Of a DNA stretch of 64,000 nt, positions 1-8,040 are shown piece after piece. The first letter of the stretch is position 1; each line of letters starts with the position of its first letter. The notes beneath the pieces are model-generated. The model ran no database searches and was not told the origin of the DNA. It saw only the letters and a program-made list of their open reading frames with translations. This DNA comes from Cupriavidus pauculus (GTDB lineage Bacteria; Pseudomonadota; Gammaproteobacteria; Burkholderiales; Burkholderiaceae). Location of the stretch: assembly GCF_008801835.1 (NCBI RefSeq), contig NZ_VZOW01000001.1, positions 372,001 to 436,000 on the forward strand, read 5' to 3'. Made by a program: the position numbers and the translations under genes.

Positions 1-1
1 C

Positions 2-565
2 ATGCGCCCGCTGGTGCGCCCCGCCCTGATCCGTCTGGCCAATACCTTCGAGGACACGGCGATTCTGTCGGTGCCGAGCGGATGGGAATCGGTATGCCTG
101 GAGCTGCGGCTCGGCAGCTTCCCGATCCGCGCCAACTATCTCGATATCGGCAGCCGACGCCCGCTCGGCGTAGGCGCCGGCAGCCTCGCGCTGCTGGCGG
201 CGCTCCCCGACGACGAGATCGACGCGGTGCTGGCGTGCATCGAGCCGTCGCTGAAGCGCTATCCGCTGATCGACGTGGCGATGCTGCGCCGCCATGTCGA
301 CGCCACGCGCGAACGTGGCTATGCGGTGCTGCTCGACGTGGTGGTCGAGCGCATGGGCGGCATCGGCATCGCGCTGCCCGGCCCCGATGGCTATCCGCTG
401 GGCGCCATCAGCATCGCCGCACTCAACGAGCGCATTGCCGAGCGCGAGCCGGCGCTGGCGCGCGCCCTGCGCCGCGAGGCCGACGCGGTCAGCGCGGCAT
501 GGCGCACGCCTGCAGCCGCGCCCGGCCGGCCCCAAAGACATTCCCAACCACCCGAGGAGGCATGA
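2..565 (+). CDS. IclR-family transcriptional regulator, C-terminal part (5' end outside window)
   Basis: The reading frame is open at the left edge, so the N-terminal winged-helix domain and the start lie outside the window; 187 residues are visible. What remains matches the effector-binding (GAF-like) half of IclR regulators: a patch SRRPLGVGAGSLALLAALPD, then ERGYAVLLDVVVERMGGIGIALPGPDGYPLGAISIAAL, the usual end of the ligand pocket, followed by a short Ala/Pro-rich tail. IclR proteins bind small acids and usually control the adjacent catabolic operon. The next gene starts 3 bp after this stop on the same strand, so the regulator probably heads the 569-6564 operon and controls it. The ligand cannot be read from the sequence. 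Confidence 0.85.
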   Translation: MRPLVRPALIRLANTFEDTAILSVPSGWESVCLELRLGSFPIRANYLDIGSRRPLGVGAGSLALLAALPDDEIDAVLACIEPSLKRYPLIDVAMLRRHVDATRERGYAVLLDVVVERMGGIGIALPGPDGYPLGAISIAALNERIAEREPALARALRREADAVSAAWRTPAAAPGRPQRHSQPPEEA

Positions 566-568
566 AGC

Positions 569-1627
569 ATGCGCTGGAAGCAACGTCCGGAAGGCTCCAA
601 CTGGGGCGATTTCGGCCCTGACGATCAACTCGGGCGCGTCAACCTGATCGGCCCGGAACAGGTGGTCAAGGGCGCGCGAGAAATTCAGGCCGGCATCAGC
701 TTCTGCCTGTCGATGCCGCTCGACTACCCCGGCGGCAACAAGCTCAATCCGCGCCGGCATCCGCCGCAGCTCCGCCCCACCTTTCGCGACGACATCCCCT
801 ACCTGAACTTCCCGCTGGCCAAGGTCAATCCAGCCGCCACCGACGTGATCAGCGACGATCAGGTGTTGCTGTGCCTGCAGTATTCGACGCAATGGGATTC
901 GCTGGCGCATGTGGGCGCGCTGTTCGATGCCGATGGCGATGGGCGCGCCGAGCGCGTCTATTACAACGGCTTTCGCGCCAATACCGATGTGGTGGGCCCG
1001 GTGGACTACGCCGAGGACGATCACTTCGAGGCGCACGACTGCGGCCATGGCCATGCCAGCCACGCCGATGCACTCGGCATCGAGAATTTCGCCGTGAAAG
1101 GCATGCAGGGCCGCGGCGTGCTGGTGGATCTGGCCGATGTTTACGGCAACGATTTCCGCAACGTCGGCTACGACGACCTGATGCGCGCGATGCAAACGCA
1201 TCGCGTGGAAGTCGAGCGCGGCGACATGCTGCTGCTGCGCACCGGCTTTGCCGAGGTGGTGCTGTCGATGCAGCGCAATCCCGACGAACACGTGCTGCAT
1301 CACAGCTGCTGCGCGCTGAACGGACGCGATGACCGGCTGCTGAACTGGATCACCGACGCGGGAATCGCCGCGCTGATCGCCGACAACTATGCCGTCGAGC
1401 GTTATCCGGCGCTGCCGCCCGCCGACGATGCGAAAACGCATCCGCTGCTGCCGCTGCACCATCACTGCCTGTTCAAGCTGGGGCTGCCGCTGGGCGAGCT
1501 CTGGTATCTGCGCGAACTGGCTGACTGGCTGCGCGCGCACGGCCGCACGCGCTTCATGCTGACCGCCCCGCCGCTGCGTCTGCCGGGCGCGGTGGGGTCT
1601 CCGACCACGCCGATCGCCACCGTTTGA
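569..1627 (+). CDS. Cyclase-family metal-dependent hydrolase (kynurenine formamidase-like fold)
   Basis: 352 residues. The family signature is visible around residues 108-114 (QWDSLAHV, where the His and neighbouring acids bind divalent metal) followed by YYNGF, and a second His-rich stretch HDCGHGHASHADALGIENFAVKGMQGRGVLVDLA. This layout is that of the long cyclase family (PF04199-type), which includes arylformamidases and isatin hydrolases and hydrolyses amide or lactone-like bonds. A GGAGG ribosome site lies just before the start and only 3 bp separate it from the IclR stop, so it is co-transcribed. Its neighbours (binding protein, thiolase, acyl-CoA ligase) suggest it opens or hydrolyses an intermediate of an acid-degradation route; the actual substrate is unknown. 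Confidence 0.8.
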   Translation: MRWKQRPEGSNWGDFGPDDQLGRVNLIGPEQVVKGAREIQAGISFCLSMPLDYPGGNKLNPRRHPPQLRPTFRDDIPYLNFPLAKVNPAATDVISDDQVLLCLQYSTQWDSLAHVGALFDADGDGRAERVYYNGFRANTDVVGPVDYAEDDHFEAHDCGHGHASHADALGIENFAVKGMQGRGVLVDLADVYGNDFRNVGYDDLMRAMQTHRVEVERGDMLLLRTGFAEVVLSMQRNPDEHVLHHSCCALNGRDDRLLNWITDAGIAALIADNYAVERYPALPPADDAKTHPLLPLHHHCLFKLGLPLGELWYLRELADWLRAHGRTRFMLTAPPLRLPGAVGSPTTPIATV

Positions 1628-1709
1628 CCATACCGAGGCCCGTCGCCGCCGCGGCATGCACGGCGGATCGAAACGGGCCACACATTCGAGCCACCATGGA
1701 GGAGACACC

Positions 1710-2948
1710 ATGAAAAACAGCGTCATCCAGCACGTTTTGGGCGCCATCGCGGTTGCGGCGTCGCTCTGCGCAGCGGCACCGGCCAGCGCGCAGCCGAAGG
1801 GCGGCATCTCCGACGATATCGTCAAGATCGGCCTGCTGCTCGACATGAGCGGACTCTACGCCGATGTCACGGGCCGCGGCAGCGCAGCCGCCGCCCAGAT
1901 GGCGATCGATGATTTCGGCGGCAAGGTGCTGGGCAAGAAAATCGAACTGGTGGTCGTCGATCACCAGAACAAGGCCGATATCGCCGCAAACAAGGCGCGC
2001 GAATGGTTCGATCAGGACAAGGTCGACGCGATCCTCGACGTGGCCGCGTCGGCGCCCGCGCTGGCCGTGCTGGACGTGGCAAAACAGAAGAACAAGATCG
2101 TGGTGTTCTCGGGCCCCGGCACCGAGCGCATCACCAACGACCTGTGCACGCCGGTATCGGTTCACTACGCCTACGACACCTACGCGCTGGCCAACACCAC
2201 GGCCAAGGCGATGGTGCAGCGCGGCGGCAAGAGCTGGTTCTTCCTGACCGCCGACTATGCGTTCGGCCACACGCTGCAGCAATCCGCCACGACGGTCGTG
2301 ACCGAGGCGGGCGGCCAGGTGCTCGGGGCCGCGCGCCATCCGATCAACACCAGCGATTTCGCGTCCTATCTGCTGCAGGCGCAGGCCAGCCGCGCGCAAG
2401 TGGTGGGACTGGCCAACGCCGGTGGCGATACGGTCAACGCCATCAAGGCCGCTTCCGAATTCGGCCTGACCCGCAACGGCACGCAAAAGCTGGCGGGCCT
2501 GCTGCTGTACATCAACGATATCCACGCCATCGGCCTGAAAACCGCGCAGGGGCTGGTACTGACCGAAGCGTTCTACTGGGACATGAACGACGCCACGCGT
2601 GCGTGGTCGCGCAAGTACTTCGACAAGGTCAAGAAGATGCCCAACATGAGCCAGGCGGGCGTCTATTCGTCGGTCACGCATTACCTGAAGGCCGTACAGG
2701 CGGCCGGCACCGACGACACCGCGGCCGTAATGAAGCAGATGAAGTCGATGCCGATCAACGATTTCTTCGCCAAGAATGGCCGCATCCGCGAAGACGGGCG
2801 GATGGTGCACGACATGTACCTGTTCGAAGTGAAAAAGCCCGAAGAATCGAAGTATCCGTGGGACTACTACAAGCTGCTGGCCACCGTGCCCGGCGATCAG
2901 GCCTTCATGCCCGCGGCCAAATCGCAATGCCCGCTGCTGAAGAAATGA
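1710..2948 (+). CDS. Branched-chain-amino-acid-type ABC transporter substrate-binding protein
   Basis: 412 residues counted from the ATG preceded by GGAGGAGA; an upstream in-frame start would put an unlikely His/Arg-rich segment before the signal peptide. Residues 1-27 are a signal peptide ending ASA|QP. The mature protein begins DIVKIGLLLDMSGLYADVTG, the start of type I periplasmic receptors of the LivK family, and continues with the two-lobe pattern (AEVV/VVDHQNKADIA, FSGPGTERITNDLC, FFLTADYAFGH). No membrane permease or ATPase gene is next to it, so it either feeds a transporter encoded elsewhere or acts as a sensor. It lies between the cyclase and a thiolase whose start codon overlaps its stop (ATGA), so transcription and translation are likely coupled. 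Confidence 0.88.
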   Translation: MKNSVIQHVLGAIAVAASLCAAAPASAQPKGGISDDIVKIGLLLDMSGLYADVTGRGSAAAAQMAIDDFGGKVLGKKIELVVVDHQNKADIAANKAREWFDQDKVDAILDVAASAPALAVLDVAKQKNKIVVFSGPGTERITNDLCTPVSVHYAYDTYALANTTAKAMVQRGGKSWFFLTADYAFGHTLQQSATTVVTEAGGQVLGAARHPINTSDFASYLLQAQASRAQVVGLANAGGDTVNAIKAASEFGLTRNGTQKLAGLLLYINDIHAIGLKTAQGLVLTEAFYWDMNDATRAWSRKYFDKVKKMPNMSQAGVYSSVTHYLKAVQAAGTDDTAAVMKQMKSMPINDFFAKNGRIREDGRMVHDMYLFEVKKPEESKYPWDYYKLLATVPGDQAFMPAAKSQCPLLKK

Positions 2949-4090
2949 GCGACGGCGTCAGCTACGTGCGCGGCGTCGGCAACACGCGCTTTGGCCGGCT
3001 GCCGGGCAGCACTCCGCTCACGCTGATGGCGCAGGCCAGTGATGCGGCGCTCGATGACGCGCAACTGGGCCGCCGCGACATCGACGGCGTGCTGTGCGGC
3101 TACGCAACCACGTTGCCGCACCTGATGCTGGCCGACCGCTTCTGCGAGTTCGCGTCGCTGCAGCCGGCATATGCGCACGGCATGGCGGGCGGCGGCGCCA
3201 CGGGCGGGCTGATGGCGATGCTCGCGCACGATCTGGTGCGCGCGGGACGCTGCCGCCATGTGCTGGTCGTGGCCGGCGAAAACCGGCTGAGCGGCCAAAG
3301 CCGCGACCAGTCGATGCAGACGCTGGCGCAAGTCGGCGAGCCCGAGATCGAGGTGCCGAACGGCGCTTCCGTGCCGGCCTATTACGCGCTGCTGGCGTCG
3401 CGCTATCTGCACGAAGCGGGCATGGCGGCCGACGATCTTTCCGACTTTGCGGTGTTGATGCGTGCGCATGCGGCCGGGCATCCCGATGCGCACCTGCGCG
3501 AGCCGCTCGACATTGACGCGGCGCGCGCCGCGCGGCCCATCGCCAGCCCGCTGCGCCTGTCCGATTGCTGCCCGATTTCCGACGGCGCCGTGGCGATGGT
3601 GGTGTCCGCCGAAGCGGGCCCGGGCGTGCCGGTGCGCATCGCCGGCGCCGGACAGGCGCATCGCCATCAGCATCTCGGTGCGATCGACGATGTGATGCGC
3701 AGCGGCGCGGCAGATGCCGCCGCGCGCGCGCTGTCCGAGGCACGGCGCACGCTCGACGATATCGACTATCTGGCGATCTACGACTCATTCACGATCACGC
3801 TGGTGATGCTGCTCGAAGAACTTGGCGTGGCGCCGCGCGGTCAAGCGGTGGCACGGCTGCGCAAGGGCGACTTTGCGGCCGATGGACTGCTGCCGCTGAA
3901 CACACACGGCGGCCTGTTGGCATTCGGCCATTCCGGCGTAGCCGGCGGGCTTATGCATCTGGCCGAAGCGGCGCGCCAACTGGCTGGACGGGCCGGCTCG
4001 CGCCAGATCGCGGCGCGTCGGCGCGCACTGTTTCACGCAGATGGCGGCGTGCTGTCGTCGCACGTCAGCCTGGTACTGGAGACGCCATGA
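2945..4090 (+). CDS. Thiolase-superfamily protein lacking the usual nucleophilic cysteine
   Basis: 381 residues; the ATG overlaps the stop of the binding-protein gene (ATGA). Thiolase features visible: N-terminal VSYVRGVGNTRFGRLPG, DCCPISDGAVAMVVS near residue 205, an internal YDSFTITLVMLLEELG, and the C-terminal NTHGGLLAFGHSGVAGG active-site loop. The stretch that normally carries the acyl-accepting Cys (in SCP2-type thiolases NxxCxxG) reads HGMAGGGATGG, with Gly where Cys is expected. It is followed by a DUF35 gene overlapping by 4 bp, the same pairing as BbsB/BbsA thiolase and Ltp2/ChsH2 aldolase. I infer a heteromeric C-C bond-cleaving or forming enzyme on a CoA ester, perhaps a retro-aldolase rather than a thiolase. 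Confidence 0.8.
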   Translation: MSDGVSYVRGVGNTRFGRLPGSTPLTLMAQASDAALDDAQLGRRDIDGVLCGYATTLPHLMLADRFCEFASLQPAYAHGMAGGGATGGLMAMLAHDLVRAGRCRHVLVVAGENRLSGQSRDQSMQTLAQVGEPEIEVPNGASVPAYYALLASRYLHEAGMAADDLSDFAVLMRAHAAGHPDAHLREPLDIDAARAARPIASPLRLSDCCPISDGAVAMVVSAEAGPGVPVRIAGAGQAHRHQHLGAIDDVMRSGAADAAARALSEARRTLDDIDYLAIYDSFTITLVMLLEELGVAPRGQAVARLRKGDFAADGLLPLNTHGGLLAFGHSGVAGGLMHLAEAARQLAGRAGSRQIAARRRALFHADGGVLSSHVSLVLETP

Positions 4091-4440
4091 GCTGCCCATT
4101 TTCCGAAGGACTTGCCGCAGGCGCGCTGCGTTTCCAGTGCTGCGAGTCGTGCGGCGCGTGGCAGCCCCTGCAGCGCCATGCCTGCCGGGCATGCGGCAAC
4201 ACGCGGCTGATCTGGCGCGATGCCGCAGGCATGGCCACTGTCTATGCCGTGACCGAAGTGTTCCGCGCGCCTACCGAGGCATTCCAGGCGCTGGCGCCAT
4301 ACACGCTGGTGCTGGCCACGCTCGATGAAGGCCCGCGCGTGATGGGCCATGCCGAGCCCGGCATCGTCATCGGCCAGCGCGTACGCGCCGGATTTTTCGA
4401 TGTCGACGGACAAATGCTGCTGCGGTTCACGCGCTCCTGA
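4087..4440 (+). CDS. DUF35 / zinc-ribbon OB-fold protein, partner of the thiolase-like enzyme
   Basis: 117 residues; start overlaps the thiolase stop (ATGA). The N-terminus has a zinc-ribbon with CCESC at residues 18-22 and CRAC in the following 15 residues; the rest is the OB-fold half, with VYAVTEVFRAPTEAFQALAPYTLVLATLDEGPRVMGH and a final QRVRAGFFDVDGQMLLRF. Proteins of this type form obligate complexes with thiolases or thiolase-like aldolases and bind the acyl-CoA. Immediate translational coupling to the thiolase-like gene supports a complex here. The substrate is unknown. Confidence 0.88.
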   Translation: MSCPFSEGLAAGALRFQCCESCGAWQPLQRHACRACGNTRLIWRDAAGMATVYAVTEVFRAPTEAFQALAPYTLVLATLDEGPRVMGHAEPGIVIGQRVRAGFFDVDGQMLLRFTRS

Positions 4441-4467
4441 CACATCCCCACTTTCCAACCTGACGCA

Positions 4468-6564
4468 ATGACTTCCACGCTCTCCGCCCTGCTCTCGCCG
4501 CGTTCCGTCGCCATCGTCGGCGCTTCCGACAATATCCACAAGATCGGCGGCCGGCCGATCCACTACATGCAGCAGATGGGCTACGCCGGCACGATCTATC
4601 CCGTGAATCCGCAGCGCGACACGCTGCAGGGCCTGCGCTCGTATCCATCGCTGGACGCACTGCCCGAGGCGCCCGATCTGGCGGTGATTGTCGTGGCCGG
4701 CGACGCGGCGGTGCAGGCGGTGGCCGATTGCGCGCGACTTGGCGTGAATGCGGCGATCGTGATTGCGTCCGGATTCGGCGAGGCCGGCGAAGCCGGCAAG
4801 CGTCAGCAGGACGAGATGGTGCGCATTGCGCGCGACGCAAACCTGCGCATCGTCGGGCCGAACAGCCAGGGGCTGGCCAACTTCGGCAATGGTGCCATCG
4901 CGAGCTTCTCGACCATGTTTATCGAGATTGCGCCGCAGGACGGCCCGGTCGCGGTGGTCAGCCAGAGTGGCGGCACCGCGGCGCTGGTATATGGGCTGCT
5001 GCGACACCAGGGCATTGGCGTGCGCCACGTGCACGCCACCGGCAACCAGGCCGATGTCACCGTCAGTGAACTGGCGCTGGCCGTCGCACATGATCCCGAT
5101 GTGCGATTGCTGCTGCTCTATCTGGAAACATTGAACGATCCCGACGTGCTGGCCGAAGCCGCCGCCGTGGCGCGTGCGCGCGGCGTGCCGGTGGTCGCCG
5201 TCAAGTCGGGACGCTCGCAGGCCGGCGCACGCGCCGCCGCGTCCCACACGGGCGCCATGGCCAACGAGGATCGCGCGGTGGACGCCTTTCTGGCGCGTCA
5301 TGGCATCTGGCGCGTGGAAGACGCGCATGCGCTCGCGCGCTGCGCGCCGCTTTACCTGCGCGGCTGGCAGCCATCCGGGCGGCGGCTGGTGGTGGTCAGC
5401 AATTCGGGCGCAAGTTGCGTGATGGCGACCGACACCGCCGACACGCTAGGCATCGCCATGGCGCCGCTATCGGCCGCCACGCAATCGGCGCTGGCCGAGC
5501 GCCTGCCCGGCTTTGCCGCCACGGCCAATCCGGTGGACGTCACCGCCGCGCTGCTGACCAACAGCGGCTTGTTTGGCGACGTGCTGCCGGTGGTGGGCGC
5601 CGACGACTCGGCCGATCTGGTGCTGCTCGATATTCCCGTGGCGGGCATGGGCTATGACGTGCCCCGCTTTGCGCGCGACGCCGCGCAGTTTGCCGATCAG
5701 GCTGGCAAGCCGGTTGCGGTGGCCGCGTGGCAGGAATCGGTGGCCAGCGTGCTTCGCGCCGCCAATGTGCCGACGTTCTTCCACGCCGCCGATGCACTGG
5801 CAGCATTCGACCAGTTGACCGCACACCAGCAGTTGCTACGCGATAACGCCAGCGAGCCTGCGATGCCTGCGCGGCCCGCATCGTCGGCTTCGTCTCCCTC
5901 GTTGCCGGCGGCCGCGCTCACGCTCAGCGAAGCGGCCAGCCTGGCGCATCTGGCAGAGGCCGGCGTGCCGGTTGTCGAACATTATCTTTGCAAGACCGCC
6001 GACGAAGCAGTGGCCGCCTGGCAGCGTATCGGCGCCCCAGTGGCCGTCAAAGCCAGTTCTGCGGCGGTGCCGCACAAGAGCGAATTCGGGCTCGTGGCGT
6101 TGCACTGCGACGATCGCGCAACCATCGTCGAGGCCTTTGCGCGACAGACGCAAACGCTGCAGTCGATGCATGCGCCATGCGAAGGCGTGATCGTCGCGCG
6201 CATGACGCGCGGGCGGCGCGAATGCATGGTCGGCGCGCACTGGGACCCTGTGTTCGGCGCGGTGCTGCTGGTGGGCGATGGCGGCAAGTATGTGGAAACC
6301 GTGCGTGACACGGCAGTGCTGCTGGCGCCCGCCACGCCCGCCGCCATCGAACGCGCGGTGCGACGCCTGCGCATGGCGCCGCTGCTCGACGGCGTGCGCG
6401 GCGAAGCGCCGCTCGACGTGCCTGCACTCTGCGCGCTGGCCGCCCGTGTCGGCGACCTGGTGCACCACGCGCACGGCAAGATCCGCTCGGTCGATCTCAA
6501 CCCGGTCATGCTCGGCGAATCGGGCGCGGTGGTGGTCGATGCGTTGATGGAGGTTGCAAGCTAG
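4468..6564 (+). CDS. NDP-forming acyl-CoA synthetase, fused alpha-beta type (acetate-CoA ligase family)
   Basis: 698 residues. Order of domains: CoA-binding Rossmann-like domain (about 5-130; begins LLSPRSVAIVGASDN), two succinyl-CoA-ligase-like flavodoxin domains, with the phosphohistidine motif SHTGAMANEDRAVDAF near residue 258, a short Ala/Ser/Pro-rich linker (about 470-485), and a C-terminal ATP-grasp domain (APVAVKASSAAVPHKSEFG through VGAHWDPVFGAVLLVGDGGKYVE to VDLNPVMLG). These enzymes make acyl-CoA from a carboxylic acid with ATP to ADP conversion through a phosphorylated His. It is the last gene of the operon starting with IclR, 27 bp after DUF35, and probably activates the acid that the thiolase-like complex later cleaves. 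Confidence 0.9.
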   Translation: MTSTLSALLSPRSVAIVGASDNIHKIGGRPIHYMQQMGYAGTIYPVNPQRDTLQGLRSYPSLDALPEAPDLAVIVVAGDAAVQAVADCARLGVNAAIVIASGFGEAGEAGKRQQDEMVRIARDANLRIVGPNSQGLANFGNGAIASFSTMFIEIAPQDGPVAVVSQSGGTAALVYGLLRHQGIGVRHVHATGNQADVTVSELALAVAHDPDVRLLLLYLETLNDPDVLAEAAAVARARGVPVVAVKSGRSQAGARAAASHTGAMANEDRAVDAFLARHGIWRVEDAHALARCAPLYLRGWQPSGRRLVVVSNSGASCVMATDTADTLGIAMAPLSAATQSALAERLPGFAATANPVDVTAALLTNSGLFGDVLPVVGADDSADLVLLDIPVAGMGYDVPRFARDAAQFADQAGKPVAVAAWQESVASVLRAANVPTFFHAADALAAFDQLTAHQQLLRDNASEPAMPARPASSASSPSLPAAALTLSEAASLAHLAEAGVPVVEHYLCKTADEAVAAWQRIGAPVAVKASSAAVPHKSEFGLVALHCDDRATIVEAFARQTQTLQSMHAPCEGVIVARMTRGRRECMVGAHWDPVFGAVLLVGDGGKYVETVRDTAVLLAPATPAAIERAVRRLRMAPLLDGVRGEAPLDVPALCALAARVGDLVHHAHGKIRSVDLNPVMLGESGAVVVDALMEVAS

Positions 6565-6707
6565 GACATTGTCCACACCGACAAACAAACTGTCAGGCGA
6601 ATCGCTCTTCTTTGCTTCGAGGCCAGTCGTTACATTTCAGGCGCCGCACTGCGCCCGAGCCCGTTGGAGGCGCGCGTGCGCGCGTCTCAACATAAGGATA
6701 ACGAAGC

Positions 6708-7823
6708 ATGAAGACCCGTCTCGCCTGCCTGGCTACCACCGCCGCCACCTTTGTATTGCCTGCCCTGCCCGCAGTGGCGCAGGCCCAAAGCAACATCACG
6801 CTCTATGGCGTGGTGGACGCCGGTGTGGAATTCCTGACCCACGCGCCGAACACCGCTACTGGCGGCAGCAACAACGTCGTGCGCATGTCGGCAGGTAATC
6901 TGTCCACCTCGCGCTGGGGCCTGCGCGGCGCGGAAGACCTTGGCCAAGGGCTGAAGGCGGTCTTCACGCTGGAAAGCGGTTTCGATCTCGATACCGGCAG
7001 CCTGAACCAGGGTGGCCGCCTGTTCGGCCGCCAGGCGTTTGTCGGCCTGCAGAACCAGTACGGCACGCTGTCGCTGGGCCGCCACCAGACCGTGCTGTAT
7101 GACTTCTCGGTGACCTATGATCCGATGGCGATCGCCACGCGCTATTCGGTGCTGATGCACGACAAGTGGATGTCGGGCCGCGCCGATAACTCGCTAAAAC
7201 TCACCGGCCGCACCGGCGCGTTCTATTACGGCCTGTTCTACAGCACCGGCTACGACAGCAGCGCCGGTGGCGAAGTGCCGGGCGACTACAAGGCCGGCCG
7301 CAACTGGTCGGTCGCTGGCGGTTACGACTCGGGCCCGCTGTCGGCGCGCGTGGTGTATGACGAAGTGCGCGGCAGCACCATCGCCACCGATGACAACCGC
7401 GAGCGCCGCGCCACGCTGGGCGCGAGCTACGACTTTGGCCGGGGCCGCGCCTTCGCGGGCTATCGCTGGTATTACGGCGACTTCGCCAGCAGTTCGCTGC
7501 GCACCAACCTGTACTGGGTCGGCGCGACCTACCAGGTGACGCCGGCCATCGCCGTCACCGGCGCGGCCTACTACACCGATGTGCGCAACAGCAACGGCGA
7601 TCCGTACAGCTTCGTGTTGTCGGGCACCTATGCCTTCTCGAAGCGCACCGATGTCTATGCGATTGCCGCCTACGCGCAGAATCGCAACGGCTCGGCGATG
7701 GGCCTGTCCGGCTTTGGCCCGTCGTTGAACCGCAGCGCCAGCACGCTGACGGCTACCTCCGAACAGGTGGGCGCGGGTCAAAGCCAGTTTGGCGCGATCA
7801 TCGGCGTGCGCCATCGTTTCTAA
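6708..7823 (+). CDS. Outer-membrane porin, betaproteobacterial trimeric type
   Basis: 371 residues. Signal peptide residues 1-26 ending AQA|QS; the mature protein starts SNITLYGVVDAGVEF and shows the porin pattern of alternating beta strands (NLSTSRWGLRGAEDLGQGLKAVFTLESGF, LFGRQAFVGLQNQYGTLSLGR) and ends with the terminal Phe (GVRHRF) needed for outer-membrane insertion. An AAGGA-like ribosome site precedes the ATG. It begins 143 bp after the synthetase gene on the same strand and probably supplies outer-membrane entry for the same substrate, with its own promoter or as the end of the operon. Two terminator-like hairpins follow. Confidence 0.93.
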   Translation: MKTRLACLATTAATFVLPALPAVAQAQSNITLYGVVDAGVEFLTHAPNTATGGSNNVVRMSAGNLSTSRWGLRGAEDLGQGLKAVFTLESGFDLDTGSLNQGGRLFGRQAFVGLQNQYGTLSLGRHQTVLYDFSVTYDPMAIATRYSVLMHDKWMSGRADNSLKLTGRTGAFYYGLFYSTGYDSSAGGEVPGDYKAGRNWSVAGGYDSGPLSARVVYDEVRGSTIATDDNRERRATLGASYDFGRGRAFAGYRWYYGDFASSSLRTNLYWVGATYQVTPAIAVTGAAYYTDVRNSNGDPYSFVLSGTYAFSKRTDVYAIAAYAQNRNGSAMGLSGFGPSLNRSASTLTATSEQVGAGQSQFGAIIGVRHRF

Positions 7824-7922
7824 GCGCGTCTGACGGTTTTCAACGGCGTCGCACAGCGGCGCCACGGCGACCGGTGATCGTGCGCGCAGCGCGGCGTATC
7901 GAACGCCGCCGCACGGCTCCAC

Positions 7923-7947
7923 GACGAAGACTTTCCCTTCGTCTTTT
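7923..7947. terminator. Terminator-like hairpin after the porin
   Basis: GACGAAG and CTTCGTC form a 7-bp stem around a 7-nt loop, followed on the plus strand by TTTT. It lies 100 bp after the porin stop and just before a second, stronger hairpin, in the gap between the convergent porin and hglS genes. Confidence 0.5.
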
Positions 7948-7951
7948 CATG

Positions 7952-7990
7952 GGCCCGCGCGGGAGTCTTTCCCGGCGGGCCTCTTTCTTT
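7952..7990 (+). terminator. Rho-independent terminator for the porin
   Basis: GGCCCGCGCGGGA pairs with TCCCGGCGGGCC with one bulged base, and the stem is followed by a T-rich stretch (TCTTTCTTTT). It stands between the convergent porin and hglS genes and would stop plus-strand transcription before it runs into hglS. Confidence 0.65.
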
Positions 7991-8040
7991 TCCTGCGCAT
8001 GTTCTGCGCGAGATGCGCGGCGGGCGGCGGGCGGCGCCAA

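Noticed and set aside
1554..2927. 457-codon minus-strand frame opposite the ABC binding protein
   Set aside because: Antisense shadow of a gene with a clear signal peptide and family pattern; no start signal.
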